A stretch of DNA of 32,548 nt from assembly GCA_030837195.1 (NCBI GenBank), contig JAUPKZ010000005.1, positions 1 to 32,548 on the forward strand. Direction: 5' to 3'. This stretch comes from Campylobacterota bacterium. GTDB lineage: Bacteria > Campylobacterota > Campylobacteria > Campylobacterales > Sulfurimonadaceae. The translations under genes and the position numbers were made by a program. The notes below the pieces were generated by a model. That model had not been told where the DNA came from and did no database searches. It saw only the letters and a list, made by a program, of their open reading frames with translations. This document shows, piece after piece, positions 21,873-31,983 of this stretch; position 1 is the first letter of the stretch; each line of letters starts with the position of its first letter.

Positions 21873-21967
21873 TTTAACATCTCCAAATGTAATAAAAGAG
21901 ATATTTTATCTGCATAAAAATTAATAAAAACTTATAAAATGGATAATTTTAACTATTTATAATTACT

Positions 21968-23041
21968 TTATCCGTAATATTTAACTACACTATCCATTTT
22001 TGAGCCCATATTTAAAAGCAACATATCCGCGACTACTAAAGACGCCATTGCCTCGCAAACTACGCTTCCTCTTATAGCTACGCAAGGATCATGCCTTCCT
22101 TTTAGTGAAAAATTTACCTCTTCATTATCTATCGTAACTGTTTTTTGTTCTTTAAATATAGACGGAGTAGGTTTAAAATAGACGCTCATTACTATATCAT
22201 CACCGTTGCTTATGCCGCCTAGTATCCCACCAGAGTGGTTTGTCAAAAAGCCATCTTTTCTTATCTCGTCATTATTTTGTGAGCCTTTTAGCGAAGCACT
22301 AAGCACACCGTCGCCTATCTCTACAGCTTTGACTGCATTTATACCCATCATCGCATCTGCCAAAACGGCATCAAGCTTATAATAAAGCGGTTGTCCTAAA
22401 GATTTAGGAGGATTTTTAATACAAACTCTAACAATTCCGCCAACAGAATCATGTTCATTTTTTGCTCTTAAAATAGCATCCTGCTGTTCTTGTTCCATAC
22501 TTGGGTCTAGTGCATAAATGGGGCTTTTTTTGGCTGCTTCAAAGTCAAATTTTTTAGATTTTATACCATCTATCTCGCAAACTCCGCTTAAAACATCTAT
22601 ATTTAACTCTCGAAGCATTAACTTTGCAATAGCGCCGGCTGCGACTCTTGCTGCAGTCTCCCGTGCAGAGCTTCGCCCTCCCCCTCTATAGTCTCTTATA
22701 CCATACTTGTGAAAATATGTAAAATCCGCGTGTCCGGGGCGAAAAATATCTTTTATATTTGAGTAATCTTTTGATTTTTGATCAGTATTGTAAATAACCA
22801 TAGCTATCGGCGTACCCGTGCTTTTACCCTCAAAAACCCCGCTTAGTATCTCAACAACATCATCCTCTTTTCTTGCCGTTTCAAACTCGCTCTTACCCGG
22901 CTTTCTGCGATCCAGTTCACTTTGGATAAATGCCTCATCTATACTAAGACCTGCGGGAATGCCGTCTAATATGCACCCTATAGCCCTTCCGTGAGACTCG
23001 CCGAATGTGCTAAATCTTATTTTTTGTCCAAAGCTATTCAT
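21968..23041 (-). CDS. aroC: Chorismate synthase
   Basis: MNSFGQKIRFSTFGESHGRAIGCILDGIPAGL, RPGHADFTYFHKYGIRDYRGGGRSSARETAARVAAGAIAK, NHSGGILGGISNG, GRHDPCVAIRG. Confidence 0.98.
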   Translation of the reverse strand: MNSFGQKIRFSTFGESHGRAIGCILDGIPAGLSIDEAFIQSELDRRKPGKSEFETARKEDDVVEILSGVFEGKSTGTPIAMVIYNTDQKSKDYSNIKDIFRPGHADFTYFHKYGIRDYRGGGRSSARETAARVAAGAIAKLMLRELNIDVLSGVCEIDGIKSKKFDFEAAKKSPIYALDPSMEQEQQDAILRAKNEHDSVGGIVRVCIKNPPKSLGQPLYYKLDAVLADAMMGINAVKAVEIGDGVLSASLKGSQNNDEIRKDGFLTNHSGGILGGISNGDDIVMSVYFKPTPSIFKEQKTVTIDNEEVNFSLKGRHDPCVAIRGSVVCEAMASLVVADMLLLNMGSKMDSVVKYYG

Positions 23042-23042
23042 T

Positions 23043-23720
23043 TTACTCTCCGCTTAATAACTTCACCGCAACCTGCGCGGCCTCTTGCTGTGCAATTTTT
23101 TTACTTTTTCCTATTGCGCGTGCATACTCTCTACCCTCTATTATAACTGCTACTTCAAACTCTTTTAGATGATCCGGTCCTCTACTTGCAATAACTATAT
23201 ATTCGGGAATTTCGCCAAATCTAGCTTGTGTAAGCTCCTGAAGAGTCGTTTTAAAATCACGAAAAAGAGAATCAAGCGATATCTCTTTATGGTTTTTCTC
23301 TATCAAATCTATCGCTATAGACCTTGCAACTTCTAGTCCTGACTCAAGATATATAGTCCCTATAACTGCTTCAAAAGCATTTGAGAGAAGTGAAGCTTTT
23401 TCTCTGCCGCCGTTGTTCTCTTCTGCATTAGAGAGGTATATATACTCTCCCAGATTGATAGAACGGGCGAGTTTCTCAAAACCGTTCTCATTTACCAGTG
23501 CCGCTCTTATTTTTGAGAGCTTGCCCTCGTCTGCTTTGTTAAACTTAAAAAAAAGATACTCTCCGACTATCAAGTCTAAAACCGCATCGCCCAAAAATTC
23601 AAGTCGCTCATTATCGTAGGGCTGCTTGTAACTCTTATGTGTCAGCGCTTCGATAATGAGCTTTTGATTTTTAAATTTATAACCTAAAATCTCTTCCAAA
23701 CCCTCTATACTTTTACTCAT
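23043..23720 (-). CDS. rnc: Ribonuclease III
   Basis: [21 protein letters not shown] signature, [16 protein letters not shown], ds[25 protein letters not shown]...[18 protein letters not shown]. Confidence 0.97.
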   Translation of the reverse strand: MSKSIEGLEEILGYKFKNQKLIIEALTHKSYKQPYDNERLEFLGDAVLDLIVGEYLFFKFNKADEGKLSKIRAALVNENGFEKLARSINLGEYIYLSNAEENNGGREKASLLSNAFEAVIGTIYLESGLEVARSIAIDLIEKNHKEISLDSLFRDFKTTLQELTQARFGEIPEYIVIASRGPDHLKEFEVAVIIEGREYARAIGKSKKIAQQEAAQVAVKLLSGE

Positions 23721-24148
23721 TTTATTGCCTCTTTCATTTTAAGAGCCTCCTGTTTTGCCAAAATATCACATCTCTCATTTTCTGGATGCCCATCATGCCC
23801 TCTTACCCAAACAGCCCCTATTTTATGTGCTTTGGAGACATATATATACTCCCTCCATAGCTCCGGATTTTTAATATTTTTAAAATCTTTTTTTATCCAG
23901 CCTCCAAGCCACTCATTAATCCCTTTTACGACATACGAAGAGTCGGATACAATAGTTACTTCACATGGCTCTTTAAGCGCCTTTAACCCTTCTATAACCG
24001 CCAAAAGCTCCATTTGGTTATTCGTGGTATGTTCTCTTGCTCCGCTTATCTCTCTCTCAACAGTGCCAAATCTGAGTATGGCGCCGTATCCGCCTGCTCC
24101 GGGGTTACCCAAAGAGCTGCCGTCACAAAAAAGAGTTACTTTCTTCAC
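23717..24148 (-). CDS. rnhA: Ribonuclease HI
   Basis: [83 protein letters not shown]. Confidence 0.96.
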   Translation of the reverse strand: MKKVTLFCDGSSLGNPGAGGYGAILRFGTVEREISGAREHTTNNQMELLAVIEGLKALKEPCEVTIVSDSSYVVKGINEWLGGWIKKDFKNIKNPELWREYIYVSKAHKIGAVWVRGHDGHPENERCDILAKQEALKMKEAIK

Positions 24149-25169
24149 TAAAATCCCTATGATAATCTTTTACAATCAAAAGCTCTACTCTCATCTTTTC
24201 AATAGCATGACAGTTGCTACAGCGATGAAAAGCAAAAGGGTATGTTTGGTTGCAGTTGTCGCAAACATATTCAAACCCAAGCGTAGCTTTTGTATTTGGA
24301 TTTAAGTTGATAAGCAGATCAAGCTCAAAAACAAAACTCCCATTTGCCTCTTTTATATACTTTTTAGCACTATAAAGTTCTTTTAGAAAGCTATTTTGCA
24401 TTATTATATCAAAATTCAAATCTTTTTTATCACACTGCCACAATATATCAACAATAAGCGCACTCTTTGAAATATCTAAATTTTCCCATGCAATCTTTGG
24501 ATTTACCCTAAAGAGATACTCAAAGATCATATGTGTCATCTGATTTGTTTTTTTATAAATTTCGAGTAGTTTTTGAGCCTTATCTTCGGATGATATTTTT
24601 ACATCATTTAATATAATAAGAGCGTTTAAATATGCCTCTTCTACGCTTATGTCTTTTTTTAATTCGCTAAGCGGTTCCAACACATCCAACGCCGCAGTGT
24701 AATTTTTCATCTGTTCATAAACCAAAAGCAGATAACTAAGTGCTTGGGGTGTTCGCGGATTGTTTTTGAGGATCTCTAAGAATGTCTGTTTTGCTCTTTC
24801 TAAAAAGCCTGCCATGTAAAATGTTTTACCGAGCAAAAAGAGAGTGTCCCTGTAGTTTGTCTTATCTGCAACCTTTAGGAGTTGGCTATATATCTCTATG
24901 CTCTTTTCATAATTTCCGCTTTTTGTAAAAGAGTTTGCAAGCAAAAGCCACGACTTCTCAGAGAGGCAACCTTTTGAAACAAGGACTTCGAGCTCATTTT
25001 GGGATGGAACTTCATGAAACTGCTTTAAAAAATTATCTAAATGTTTATAGTCCTCTCTTTTTTTAAGCTTGTTAAACCAGTAAGATAGCGCCGTTATAAC
25101 AAAAATAATGATAAAAAAGATGATAATTCCAAAAAGCGGATCACGAAATTCCAAAAAATATAGATTCAT
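24123..25169 (-). CDS. Membrane-anchored TPR protein with C-terminal zinc ribbon (LapB/YciM-like architecture)
   Basis: N-terminal TM (FGIIIFFIIIFVITALSYWF), TPR units (SWLLLANSFTKSGNYEKSIEIYSQLLK, FLLGKTFYMAGFLERAKQTFLEILKNNP), C-terminal FEYVCDNCNQTYPFAFHRCSNCHAIEKMRVELL (two CxxC). Confidence 0.75.
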   Translation of the reverse strand: MNLYFLEFRDPLFGIIIFFIIIFVITALSYWFNKLKKREDYKHLDNFLKQFHEVPSQNELEVLVSKGCLSEKSWLLLANSFTKSGNYEKSIEIYSQLLKVADKTNYRDTLFLLGKTFYMAGFLERAKQTFLEILKNNPRTPQALSYLLLVYEQMKNYTAALDVLEPLSELKKDISVEEAYLNALIILNDVKISSEDKAQKLLEIYKKTNQMTHMIFEYLFRVNPKIAWENLDISKSALIVDILWQCDKKDLNFDIIMQNSFLKELYSAKKYIKEANGSFVFELDLLINLNPNTKATLGFEYVCDNCNQTYPFAFHRCSNCHAIEKMRVELLIVKDYHRDFSEESNSFL

Positions 25170-25636
25170 TACTCGTAAACCACTATGCCGTAATCATTTT
25201 TCAAATTGTAAAATGTAGAGTTCGGAGTAAACTCCAAATCTTTAATTTTTCCAAGCTGAATAATTGAATTTTTATTGACTTTGATGCCAAACTCAGTAAA
25301 AAATTTTTTAATATTTACAAACTTTACATCCTCAACGAACTTATACTCAAACTCTCTGTAAAGCTTCATCTTTTCGTAAGAAAAGATATGTTCGCTCACA
25401 TGCAGTCTGTCTGAAGCATATTTTATGGGCAAATACCCGGAGAGATCCGTTAAAACACCCTCTATATACATATGCTTTTGAGGAAGGGTATTTTTTTGTA
25501 TAAAAATATATTTATTGTTGAGTTTTAGATTTTTAGACTCTTTCCAATACTTATATGTAGGATTTGAAACACCAAGTTTTGAAGATATCTCACGCCAGAG
25601 CCAGTAAGAGTTAAGCGTATTTGGCAAATGCGTCAT
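25169..25636 (-). CDS. Hypothetical protein, first gene of the TPR-rnhA-rnc-aroC string; possible HTH-like N-terminus
   Basis: 155 aa ORF, stop overlaps the start of the TPR gene (TAATG); SYWLWREISSKLGVSNPTYKYWKES resembles a helix-turn-helix, weakly. Confidence 0.6.
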   Translation of the reverse strand: MTHLPNTLNSYWLWREISSKLGVSNPTYKYWKESKNLKLNNKYIFIQKNTLPQKHMYIEGVLTDLSGYLPIKYASDRLHVSEHIFSYEKMKLYREFEYKFVEDVKFVNIKKFFTEFGIKVNKNSIIQLGKIKDLEFTPNSTFYNLKNDYGIVVYE

Positions 25637-25687
25637 TTAACTAAGCTCCTTGATGTGATTTAATATCTAAATTATATAATTATTATA

Positions 25688-26734
25688 TTAAAAAGTTGCC
25701 ACAACCCATTTTGTTATAAAATAACCGCCGACCATAAGCCACAAAAACATCACTCCGGCACTATATATCGGCGCAAGACCCAATCCTTTAAATTTTGAAA
25801 ATACGGTTCCGATACCAAGAGCGGTCATAGCCATAGTTAGCAAAAATGTATCTATTTGATTAATGATATCGACAATATTTTGAGGAACTATGCCAAGAGA
25901 ATTAAACCCTGCCATACCTATAAAATAGACTGCGAACCAAGGAATAACAAGTTTTACCCCTCCTGCCTCGCCACCGCTCTTTTTTGCGCTCAAAGATAGG
26001 TAAATACCAAGAAGTATAAGCATAGGGGCTATCATAATAACTCTTGTCATCTTCACTATTACAGCCGAGTTTGCCATCTCGGCACTTGCATTTGGCACCG
26101 ATGCCGGAACCGCTACAACTTGAGCTACTTCATGTATAGTTCCGCCTACATAGATGCCGAACTCTTTAGCACTCATATCAAAGACACCCATATTGTAAAG
26201 CAGCGGATATATAAACATCGCTATGGTTCCAAAAAGAACTACCATAGATACGGCTATCGCCGCTTTATGCTCTTCGGCTTTTAAAACAGGTTCTGTCGCT
26301 AAAACTGCAGCAGCACCACACACGGAAGCACCTGACGCACTTAACATTGAGGTGTCTCTATCCATTTTAAAGAATCTTTGCCCTATCCAAGTCCCTAGTA
26401 TAAAAGTTGATGAGAGCATTATCAAAGAGACTAAAAAGCCCTCAACACCCACTTCGGCAATCTGCTGGAAGGTTATGCGAAAGCCGTAAAATACTATGGC
26501 AAAACGCAAAATCTTCTTTGCACTAAATGTAATCCCGCCGCTCCACTCTTTTGGAGTTTTGTTGTTAAGAGTATTTGCATAAAAAATTCCGATAACAATC
26601 CCTATAACAAGCGGTGATATGCCCAAAGATTTAATAAATGAAAGATCGGCAATCATAGTTGCCGCAGAAGCAAAAATAGCTACAAAAAGAATACCGCTTA
26701 GAGTACCTTTTCTGTTTTTTTGTGAAAATGGCAT
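25688..26734 (-). CDS. YeiH/UPF0324 family putative sulfate exporter-type transporter
   Basis: Multi-TM; GISPLVIGIVIGIFYANTL, LSASGASVCGAAAVLATEPVLKAEEHKAAIAVSMVVLFGTIAMFIYPLLY, YVGGTIHEVAQVVA. Confidence 0.9.
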   Translation of the reverse strand: MPFSQKNRKGTLSGILFVAIFASAATMIADLSFIKSLGISPLVIGIVIGIFYANTLNNKTPKEWSGGITFSAKKILRFAIVFYGFRITFQQIAEVGVEGFLVSLIMLSSTFILGTWIGQRFFKMDRDTSMLSASGASVCGAAAVLATEPVLKAEEHKAAIAVSMVVLFGTIAMFIYPLLYNMGVFDMSAKEFGIYVGGTIHEVAQVVAVPASVPNASAEMANSAVIVKMTRVIMIAPMLILLGIYLSLSAKKSGGEAGGVKLVIPWFAVYFIGMAGFNSLGIVPQNIVDIINQIDTFLLTMAMTALGIGTVFSKFKGLGLAPIYSAGVMFLWLMVGGYFITKWVVATF

Positions 26735-26774
26735 ATGGATGCCTCCTTATAAAAAGCGAATTATAGCAAACAAA

Positions 26775-29700
26775 TTACCTTACATTTACATTTAGCTTTG
26801 TTTTTATAAGCGAACTCTCAGCATCATTTATCTCATTAATATTGTCTATTATAATTTTTTGTGATTCTAAGCCTTTGGTTAAAACCAAGTATTCCGTAAT
26901 TGTTTTTTCTCTCATGGTTGCCAACTCTTTTAACTCATCAATAGTCACATTTTGCGCATTAACACACTCTTTAATAAGTATCTTTCTATATTCGTTGCTA
27001 AATTGCTCTTCCTTATAATTCTTTTTAATTACATCTTTTATATTTTTTAAATTTTCCTCAGAATTCGTTTGTTTATATATTTCTTCTAAAATTTCAATTG
27101 TTGCATGTTCTTGTTTTGTTTTTTCAAGAACTATTTTTTTAAGTTTTAATAGTCCAAGAGCATCTTTGTCTTTTATTGCATCATAGCTAGGGGCAATAAA
27201 TAGACTTAAAGAAGGTTTCTTCTCCAAAATCTGAACAAGATTATCAAGCTTTTCTCTCTCTGGAGGCAGTATTGCAAATTCTCCTGCTTCAAATTCGATA
27301 TCTTCTAATTCATCTGCGCTTATCCCCAAAGCTTTGCCTAAAAATTTAAACGGAGAGGCTATGGCTTTGCCTATAAGATTGACAAAAGCTTTAAAAATCA
27401 AAGCTCCGTATTTAAAATCAGGTTGATCCACATTTCCCTCAACCGGCATACTGATATCTATAACTCCATCACTATCCTCTAAAAGCACTATTGCAAGCCC
27501 AAGCGGAAGTTTTGTAATGTTTTCATCCTCTATCTCGTCACCTAGTTCAATATTTTTAATCAATATATTATTTTGACTCATAAGCTGCGAACTCTCAATC
27601 TTATACTTTAAGTCAAGATACAGCTTGCCTTTGTCAATCTTGTATCCTGCAAATTGTGCACTATAGCCGCTAAGAGAGTTAAGATCCAAGTTTTTAAAAT
27701 TAAAGTCTATATCCATAAAAGATTTGATATTTGAGCTTTTAAATGACCCTTGAAGCTTTGTTGAGCCGTAATCGTCCACCATTCCGTCGATATCGACAAA
27801 AGTTATCTCATTTGGTTTGTTTGATATTATATAAACATCCCCGTTTAAGCTATGCATCAAAGTTTTAAAATCAAGAGGCAGCGAATAGTCGGCAAATTTT
27901 GCGCTTCCGTTTAAAACTCTAAATCTCCAGAGCATATAGCTAAAATCTACTTGATTGCTCTCATTTGCATCTGCTTTGCTATTTGTCTGCTCTTTTTTGG
28001 TGCTATTTTGATCTTTCATCAATTTTGCAAGGTTAATAGTTTTGTTTTCATCTATCATCGCATCTAGGTAGAATGAATCAAGGGTTACCTCATCAATCTC
28101 AAGATAGTTTGAAGTATTGTTAAACTGAAACGATTTTACATCCGTTTTTACAAAAGAGGTAATTATGCTGTTGTCTCTGCTATCTTGCAAGAAGAAGTCC
28201 TCAACCTTCATATTTCCATTTGCTCTTATGTAAGGTTTTTCTTGTGATTCGCGAAATGAAACATCACTTTTTAAGCTCAAAAAACCTTCTGATATTTTTA
28301 AAAATGTATTCTTCTGTAAATACGGAGTAATCTCTTTTAGAGCAACCCTTTGAAGCTCTATTTTGCCGTTTTGCTCAATCGGAGAACGCTTTATGTTGCC
28401 GTTTGATTTTATCTTGCCCCCGTTATTTACTCTCATAGCAATATCATACTTGATTAGGCTGTCTCTTTTTGAGTCTATGTCCGTTACAACTGCATCTATC
28501 TTGTCTAAAACCAGTTCAGAAGCACCGTTTACGCTCTTATCGTTAAAATGCACCTTGGCAGAATTAAGATGAAATGCTCCCATTTTAGCTCTAAGTAGCG
28601 CTTGATTCTTATTATCTGCTTTTTTATCTACCTTTTGTTTCTCTTTTGCAATACTATCTTCTTTTGGTTCGACAAGATGCATCAAATCTATACTCTTGTT
28701 TTTATCCATAGCTGCAAAAATACTAAATCCATCAAGTGCAATTTTATCTATACTCAGCTCTTTTGTGGCAGTGCTAAAATAAGCGTCATAAATAGCAAAT
28801 TTTTTAAAATCAACAACTTTTTTATCGTTATCTCTTCTACTAAGTGAAAAATTGTCCAACGAGAGATTTGCATTATTTAGGGTAGTTTGCATCTCTTCAT
28901 TTTGTTTTTTCAAATTAATGTTAAAATCAAAACTAGCCATCAAACTCTTTAGCAAAACATTGTAAGTTTTAAGATTTTTTATAGCGACATTATCTGCATA
29001 AGCTACATAATCAAGCATATTTAAATCGGTACAATTAACCTCTGAGTTTATTTCAGGTACTTTATGTATTATATCCCCTTTTGCACCGCACCTAAAACTA
29101 TTATTTATCAAAAAATCAAGCGAATAAGCAAAAGGTTTTTCACCTTCAAGAGTTACATTTTTAAGATTAAAATTAAGCTCATTTAACTTTGTTTGCACAA
29201 CAGGTTTTAGCGTAGCATCGCTAAGAGTTGCAGAGATTTTTTTCGCACTTATGCCCTCTAATAAAATGTTCCACGGCCTTGCCTCTTCTTTTGAAATAGT
29301 TTGGTTTCCATCTGCTTTTGCATCATTGCTTTTCATATAAGCAAGAAAATCTATCTCGCCTTTTTCATCTCTCTTTATATTTACATTTAATGCATCAAGC
29401 GAGATATCTTTAACACTGACATCACGCAAAAGAGGCAAAAGCAGTGCATCATCTATTTTTAATGATTTTAAAGTGACTATATCACCTCCGCTATGCTTTG
29501 GTTTTACTCTTAGATTCTCTAAAGCGGCAGAGAGGTTATCTATTTTCGTGCTATTGATATCGCTCATATTAAAACGGTAATTCGCATCAAGTGACAATGC
29601 CCCGTCCGCAACTTCTATATCAAAACTATCTTGTATATATTTAAATACACTATAAAGTTTTAAAGAATCCAGCTTTAAACTTCCCTCTGTCACGACGGGC

Positions 29701-30341
29701 TCAAACCCCTTTATATTACCCCTAAAATCTATAGTTGCACCATCGCTTAGGGTTGTTGTCAACCTAATAGTTGCTTTACTTGAACTAGCATTATGTGTAT
29801 CTATGCTCTCAATTTTTACATCAAGAGCTTTTGAAGCAAACTCAAACTTTGTGCTTTTTGTATAATCTTCATAGCTAAGAAGACCTTCTCTTATCCTAAG
29901 AGCATCTAAGATAATTCGCATAGGCTTAGAGTTGTTTTCTTGCGCAATTACAGTTTGGGCTTTTTTTGGTTTTAAAATCTGCTCAAAATTTATACTTTTA
30001 TCTTTATTTTGAATAAGAAAAATTTGAGGTTTTTGAAGAGTTATATTTTTTATATGAAGTGCTTTGTAAAAAAGTGAGTGAGGTTCTACATTTGCGCTTA
30101 AGAGCTCAAATGATGCCAAAGTTTTATCTTCAAGCGTCAAAAGTGAGACATTTTTTATCTCCATTGTAAAAGCAAACGGATTAAATGTTATGTTCTCTAT
30201 AGAGAGTTTTGCGTTCATCTCATCTGTGACAATACGCTCTAACTGAGATTTTATGATTGCAGGCAGTGCAAAAAAGCCAAAAAGAGTATAAAAAACAACC
30301 GCCGCTAGAACTATTTTTTTTACCATAGAAGACTCCTGCAA
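26775..30341 (-). CDS. DUF748 / AsmA-like giant envelope protein
   Basis: 1188 aa; N-terminal TM anchor; AsmA-like repeats (KIDKGKLYLDLKYKIESSQLMSQNNILIKNIELGDEIED); C-terminus LPPEREKLDNLVQILEKKPSLSLFIAPSYDAIKDKDALGLLKL characteristic of DUF748. Confidence 0.85.
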   Translation of the reverse strand: MQESSMVKKIVLAAVVFYTLFGFFALPAIIKSQLERIVTDEMNAKLSIENITFNPFAFTMEIKNVSLLTLEDKTLASFELLSANVEPHSLFYKALHIKNITLQKPQIFLIQNKDKSINFEQILKPKKAQTVIAQENNSKPMRIILDALRIREGLLSYEDYTKSTKFEFASKALDVKIESIDTHNASSSKATIRLTTTLSDGATIDFRGNIKGFEPVVTEGSLKLDSLKLYSVFKYIQDSFDIEVADGALSLDANYRFNMSDINSTKIDNLSAALENLRVKPKHSGGDIVTLKSLKIDDALLLPLLRDVSVKDISLDALNVNIKRDEKGEIDFLAYMKSNDAKADGNQTISKEEARPWNILLEGISAKKISATLSDATLKPVVQTKLNELNFNLKNVTLEGEKPFAYSLDFLINNSFRCGAKGDIIHKVPEINSEVNCTDLNMLDYVAYADNVAIKNLKTYNVLLKSLMASFDFNINLKKQNEEMQTTLNNANLSLDNFSLSRRDNDKKVVDFKKFAIYDAYFSTATKELSIDKIALDGFSIFAAMDKNKSIDLMHLVEPKEDSIAKEKQKVDKKADNKNQALLRAKMGAFHLNSAKVHFNDKSVNGASELVLDKIDAVVTDIDSKRDSLIKYDIAMRVNNGGKIKSNGNIKRSPIEQNGKIELQRVALKEITPYLQKNTFLKISEGFLSLKSDVSFRESQEKPYIRANGNMKVEDFFLQDSRDNSIITSFVKTDVKSFQFNNTSNYLEIDEVTLDSFYLDAMIDENKTINLAKLMKDQNSTKKEQTNSKADANESNQVDFSYMLWRFRVLNGSAKFADYSLPLDFKTLMHSLNGDVYIISNKPNEITFVDIDGMVDDYGSTKLQGSFKSSNIKSFMDIDFNFKNLDLNSLSGYSAQFAGYKIDKGKLYLDLKYKIESSQLMSQNNILIKNIELGDEIEDENITKLPLGLAIVLLEDSDGVIDISMPVEGNVDQPDFKYGALIFKAFVNLIGKAIASPFKFLGKALGISADELEDIEFEAGEFAILPPEREKLDNLVQILEKKPSLSLFIAPSYDAIKDKDALGLLKLKKIVLEKTKQEHATIEILEEIYKQTNSEENLKNIKDVIKKNYKEEQFSNEYRKILIKECVNAQNVTIDELKELATMREKTITEYLVLTKGLESQKIIIDNINEINDAESSLIKTKLNVNVR

Positions 30342-30385
30342 AGAAAGCTTCTACAGTTTATCGTATTCTTTTTTAAAAAAAGATT

Positions 30386-31819
30386 TTACTTTGCATTTTC
30401 AACAACATCTGCCCTTGGGTATGTAAATGTTGACTCCCTAACTACCGTTATTTTATCCTCATGCCCTAACGCATAAGCGCGAATCGTTATAGGTATGATA
30501 GTATCATGTCTTGCATCGTTTGCAAGCTTATCGTAAGTTCTAAGTACAACTACTTTCTTCTTCTTTACATCCGGAGTTACATCAAAAGGTTCGGTGGGCT
30601 TTAGTATCTCGAGTTTGCCTTGTACCTCTTTTGGCAGTATCACTTCAAAATAAAAATCCATCTTCTCGTTTTGTGTATTTTGCAGCAAAAACTCATATGC
30701 ATTATCAACCGCAACTCTTCCATCACTCTCTTTATGAACAGAGTAAAGTCTATTTTCTTTGTTGATATTTAATAGCATATGCTCTTTTGCGCTTCCCATC
30801 ATAACCATACCAATCGCAAGCCCTATAAGCAATACTATATATGCAAGAACTTTAGGGCGAAAATATTGTGTTTTCCCCTTTTTATAAATCGTTTCATGAT
30901 CACTTGACCAAGTAACAAGCGAAGGCTTGCCGAGTTTTCCCATAACTACAGTACAAGCATCTACGCATTCAAGACAGTTTATACACTCAAGCTGCAACCC
31001 TTTTCGGATATCTATGTGTGTCGGACAGACCGTTACACAACTCTCACATGCCGTACACTCCGCATGCGGTTCAAACTTTTGAAGCTCGCTTTGTTTTGTA
31101 AAAACTTTTTGCTTCTCTTCATTGTATATATGACCGCCTCTGTTTGTGTTGTAAAGAGCCATAACCGTATGATCATCATATAAAACAGACTGCACTCTTG
31201 AATACGGGCAGACATAGATACAGTAATCCTCCTGTAAAAACACTATATCATAAATCAAAAATAAAGCACTCGCAACCAATGTCCCGACCAATATAATATG
31301 CTCAAATGGATCCGCAATGTATGTAAAAAAATCCTCAGGCGGTACAAAATACCAGATAAGATTTGCGCTTGCCACAAAAGATAAAATCGTCCAAATCAAA
31401 ACTGCTATGGCTTTTTTAATTTTGTTTTCGACTAAACTCATATCTGGTTCTTGCTGCTTGTTTTTAATGCGTTTTCTGAGTTTTAAGAGCTTGGTTTCAA
31501 TAATATCTCTATAAATTACCCTAAAAATAGTTTGTGGACAGATCCAGCCGCAAAAAACTCTTCCTCCTACAACCGTCATTCCAAAGATACCTAAAAAGAG
31601 TATCATCAGCAAAAACGGCAAAAGATACAACTCCTGCATATCAAACTGCACAAACGCAAGATGGAGTTTTAGCTTGTCAAAACTCAACAAAAAAAAGTAG
31701 CTCTCGTTTATCTTTATCCATGGCAAAACTAAAATAACAACACTGAGAAAAATAAAGAAATAATATCTTTTATATCTCCACGGCGTTGGTAGCTTTAAAC
31801 CGTTTTTTTCATCGCTCAT
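30386..31819 (-). CDS. ccoG: Cytochrome c oxidase accessory protein CcoG (FixG-type)
   Basis: GGRVFCGWICPQTIFR, EDYCIYVCPYSRVQSVLYDDHT, ECTACESCVTVCPTHIDIRKGLQLECINCLECVDACTVVMGKLGKPSLVTW. Confidence 0.95.
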   Translation of the reverse strand: MSDEKNGLKLPTPWRYKRYYFFIFLSVVILVLPWIKINESYFFLLSFDKLKLHLAFVQFDMQELYLLPFLLMILFLGIFGMTVVGGRVFCGWICPQTIFRVIYRDIIETKLLKLRKRIKNKQQEPDMSLVENKIKKAIAVLIWTILSFVASANLIWYFVPPEDFFTYIADPFEHIILVGTLVASALFLIYDIVFLQEDYCIYVCPYSRVQSVLYDDHTVMALYNTNRGGHIYNEEKQKVFTKQSELQKFEPHAECTACESCVTVCPTHIDIRKGLQLECINCLECVDACTVVMGKLGKPSLVTWSSDHETIYKKGKTQYFRPKVLAYIVLLIGLAIGMVMMGSAKEHMLLNINKENRLYSVHKESDGRVAVDNAYEFLLQNTQNEKMDFYFEVILPKEVQGKLEILKPTEPFDVTPDVKKKKVVVLRTYDKLANDARHDTIIPITIRAYALGHEDKITVVRESTFTYPRADVVENAK

Positions 31820-31983
31820 ATATATTTATCCTCTAGTTTCATGACAAATTTTTGACACTATTATACCAAATTATTATTTTAATTATAACAATCTCTTTAA
31901 AATATGAAAAAATTTGCAAAAGCCTCTTTTATGCTCAATTTTGATAAAATTGAAAAAATTTTATATACATTCAAAGAAACTTT

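Noticed and set aside
30368-30384. A/T palindrome tcttttttaaaaaaaga between ccoG and the DUF748 gene
   Set aside because: Weak A/T-only pairing; cannot be separated from compositional bias.
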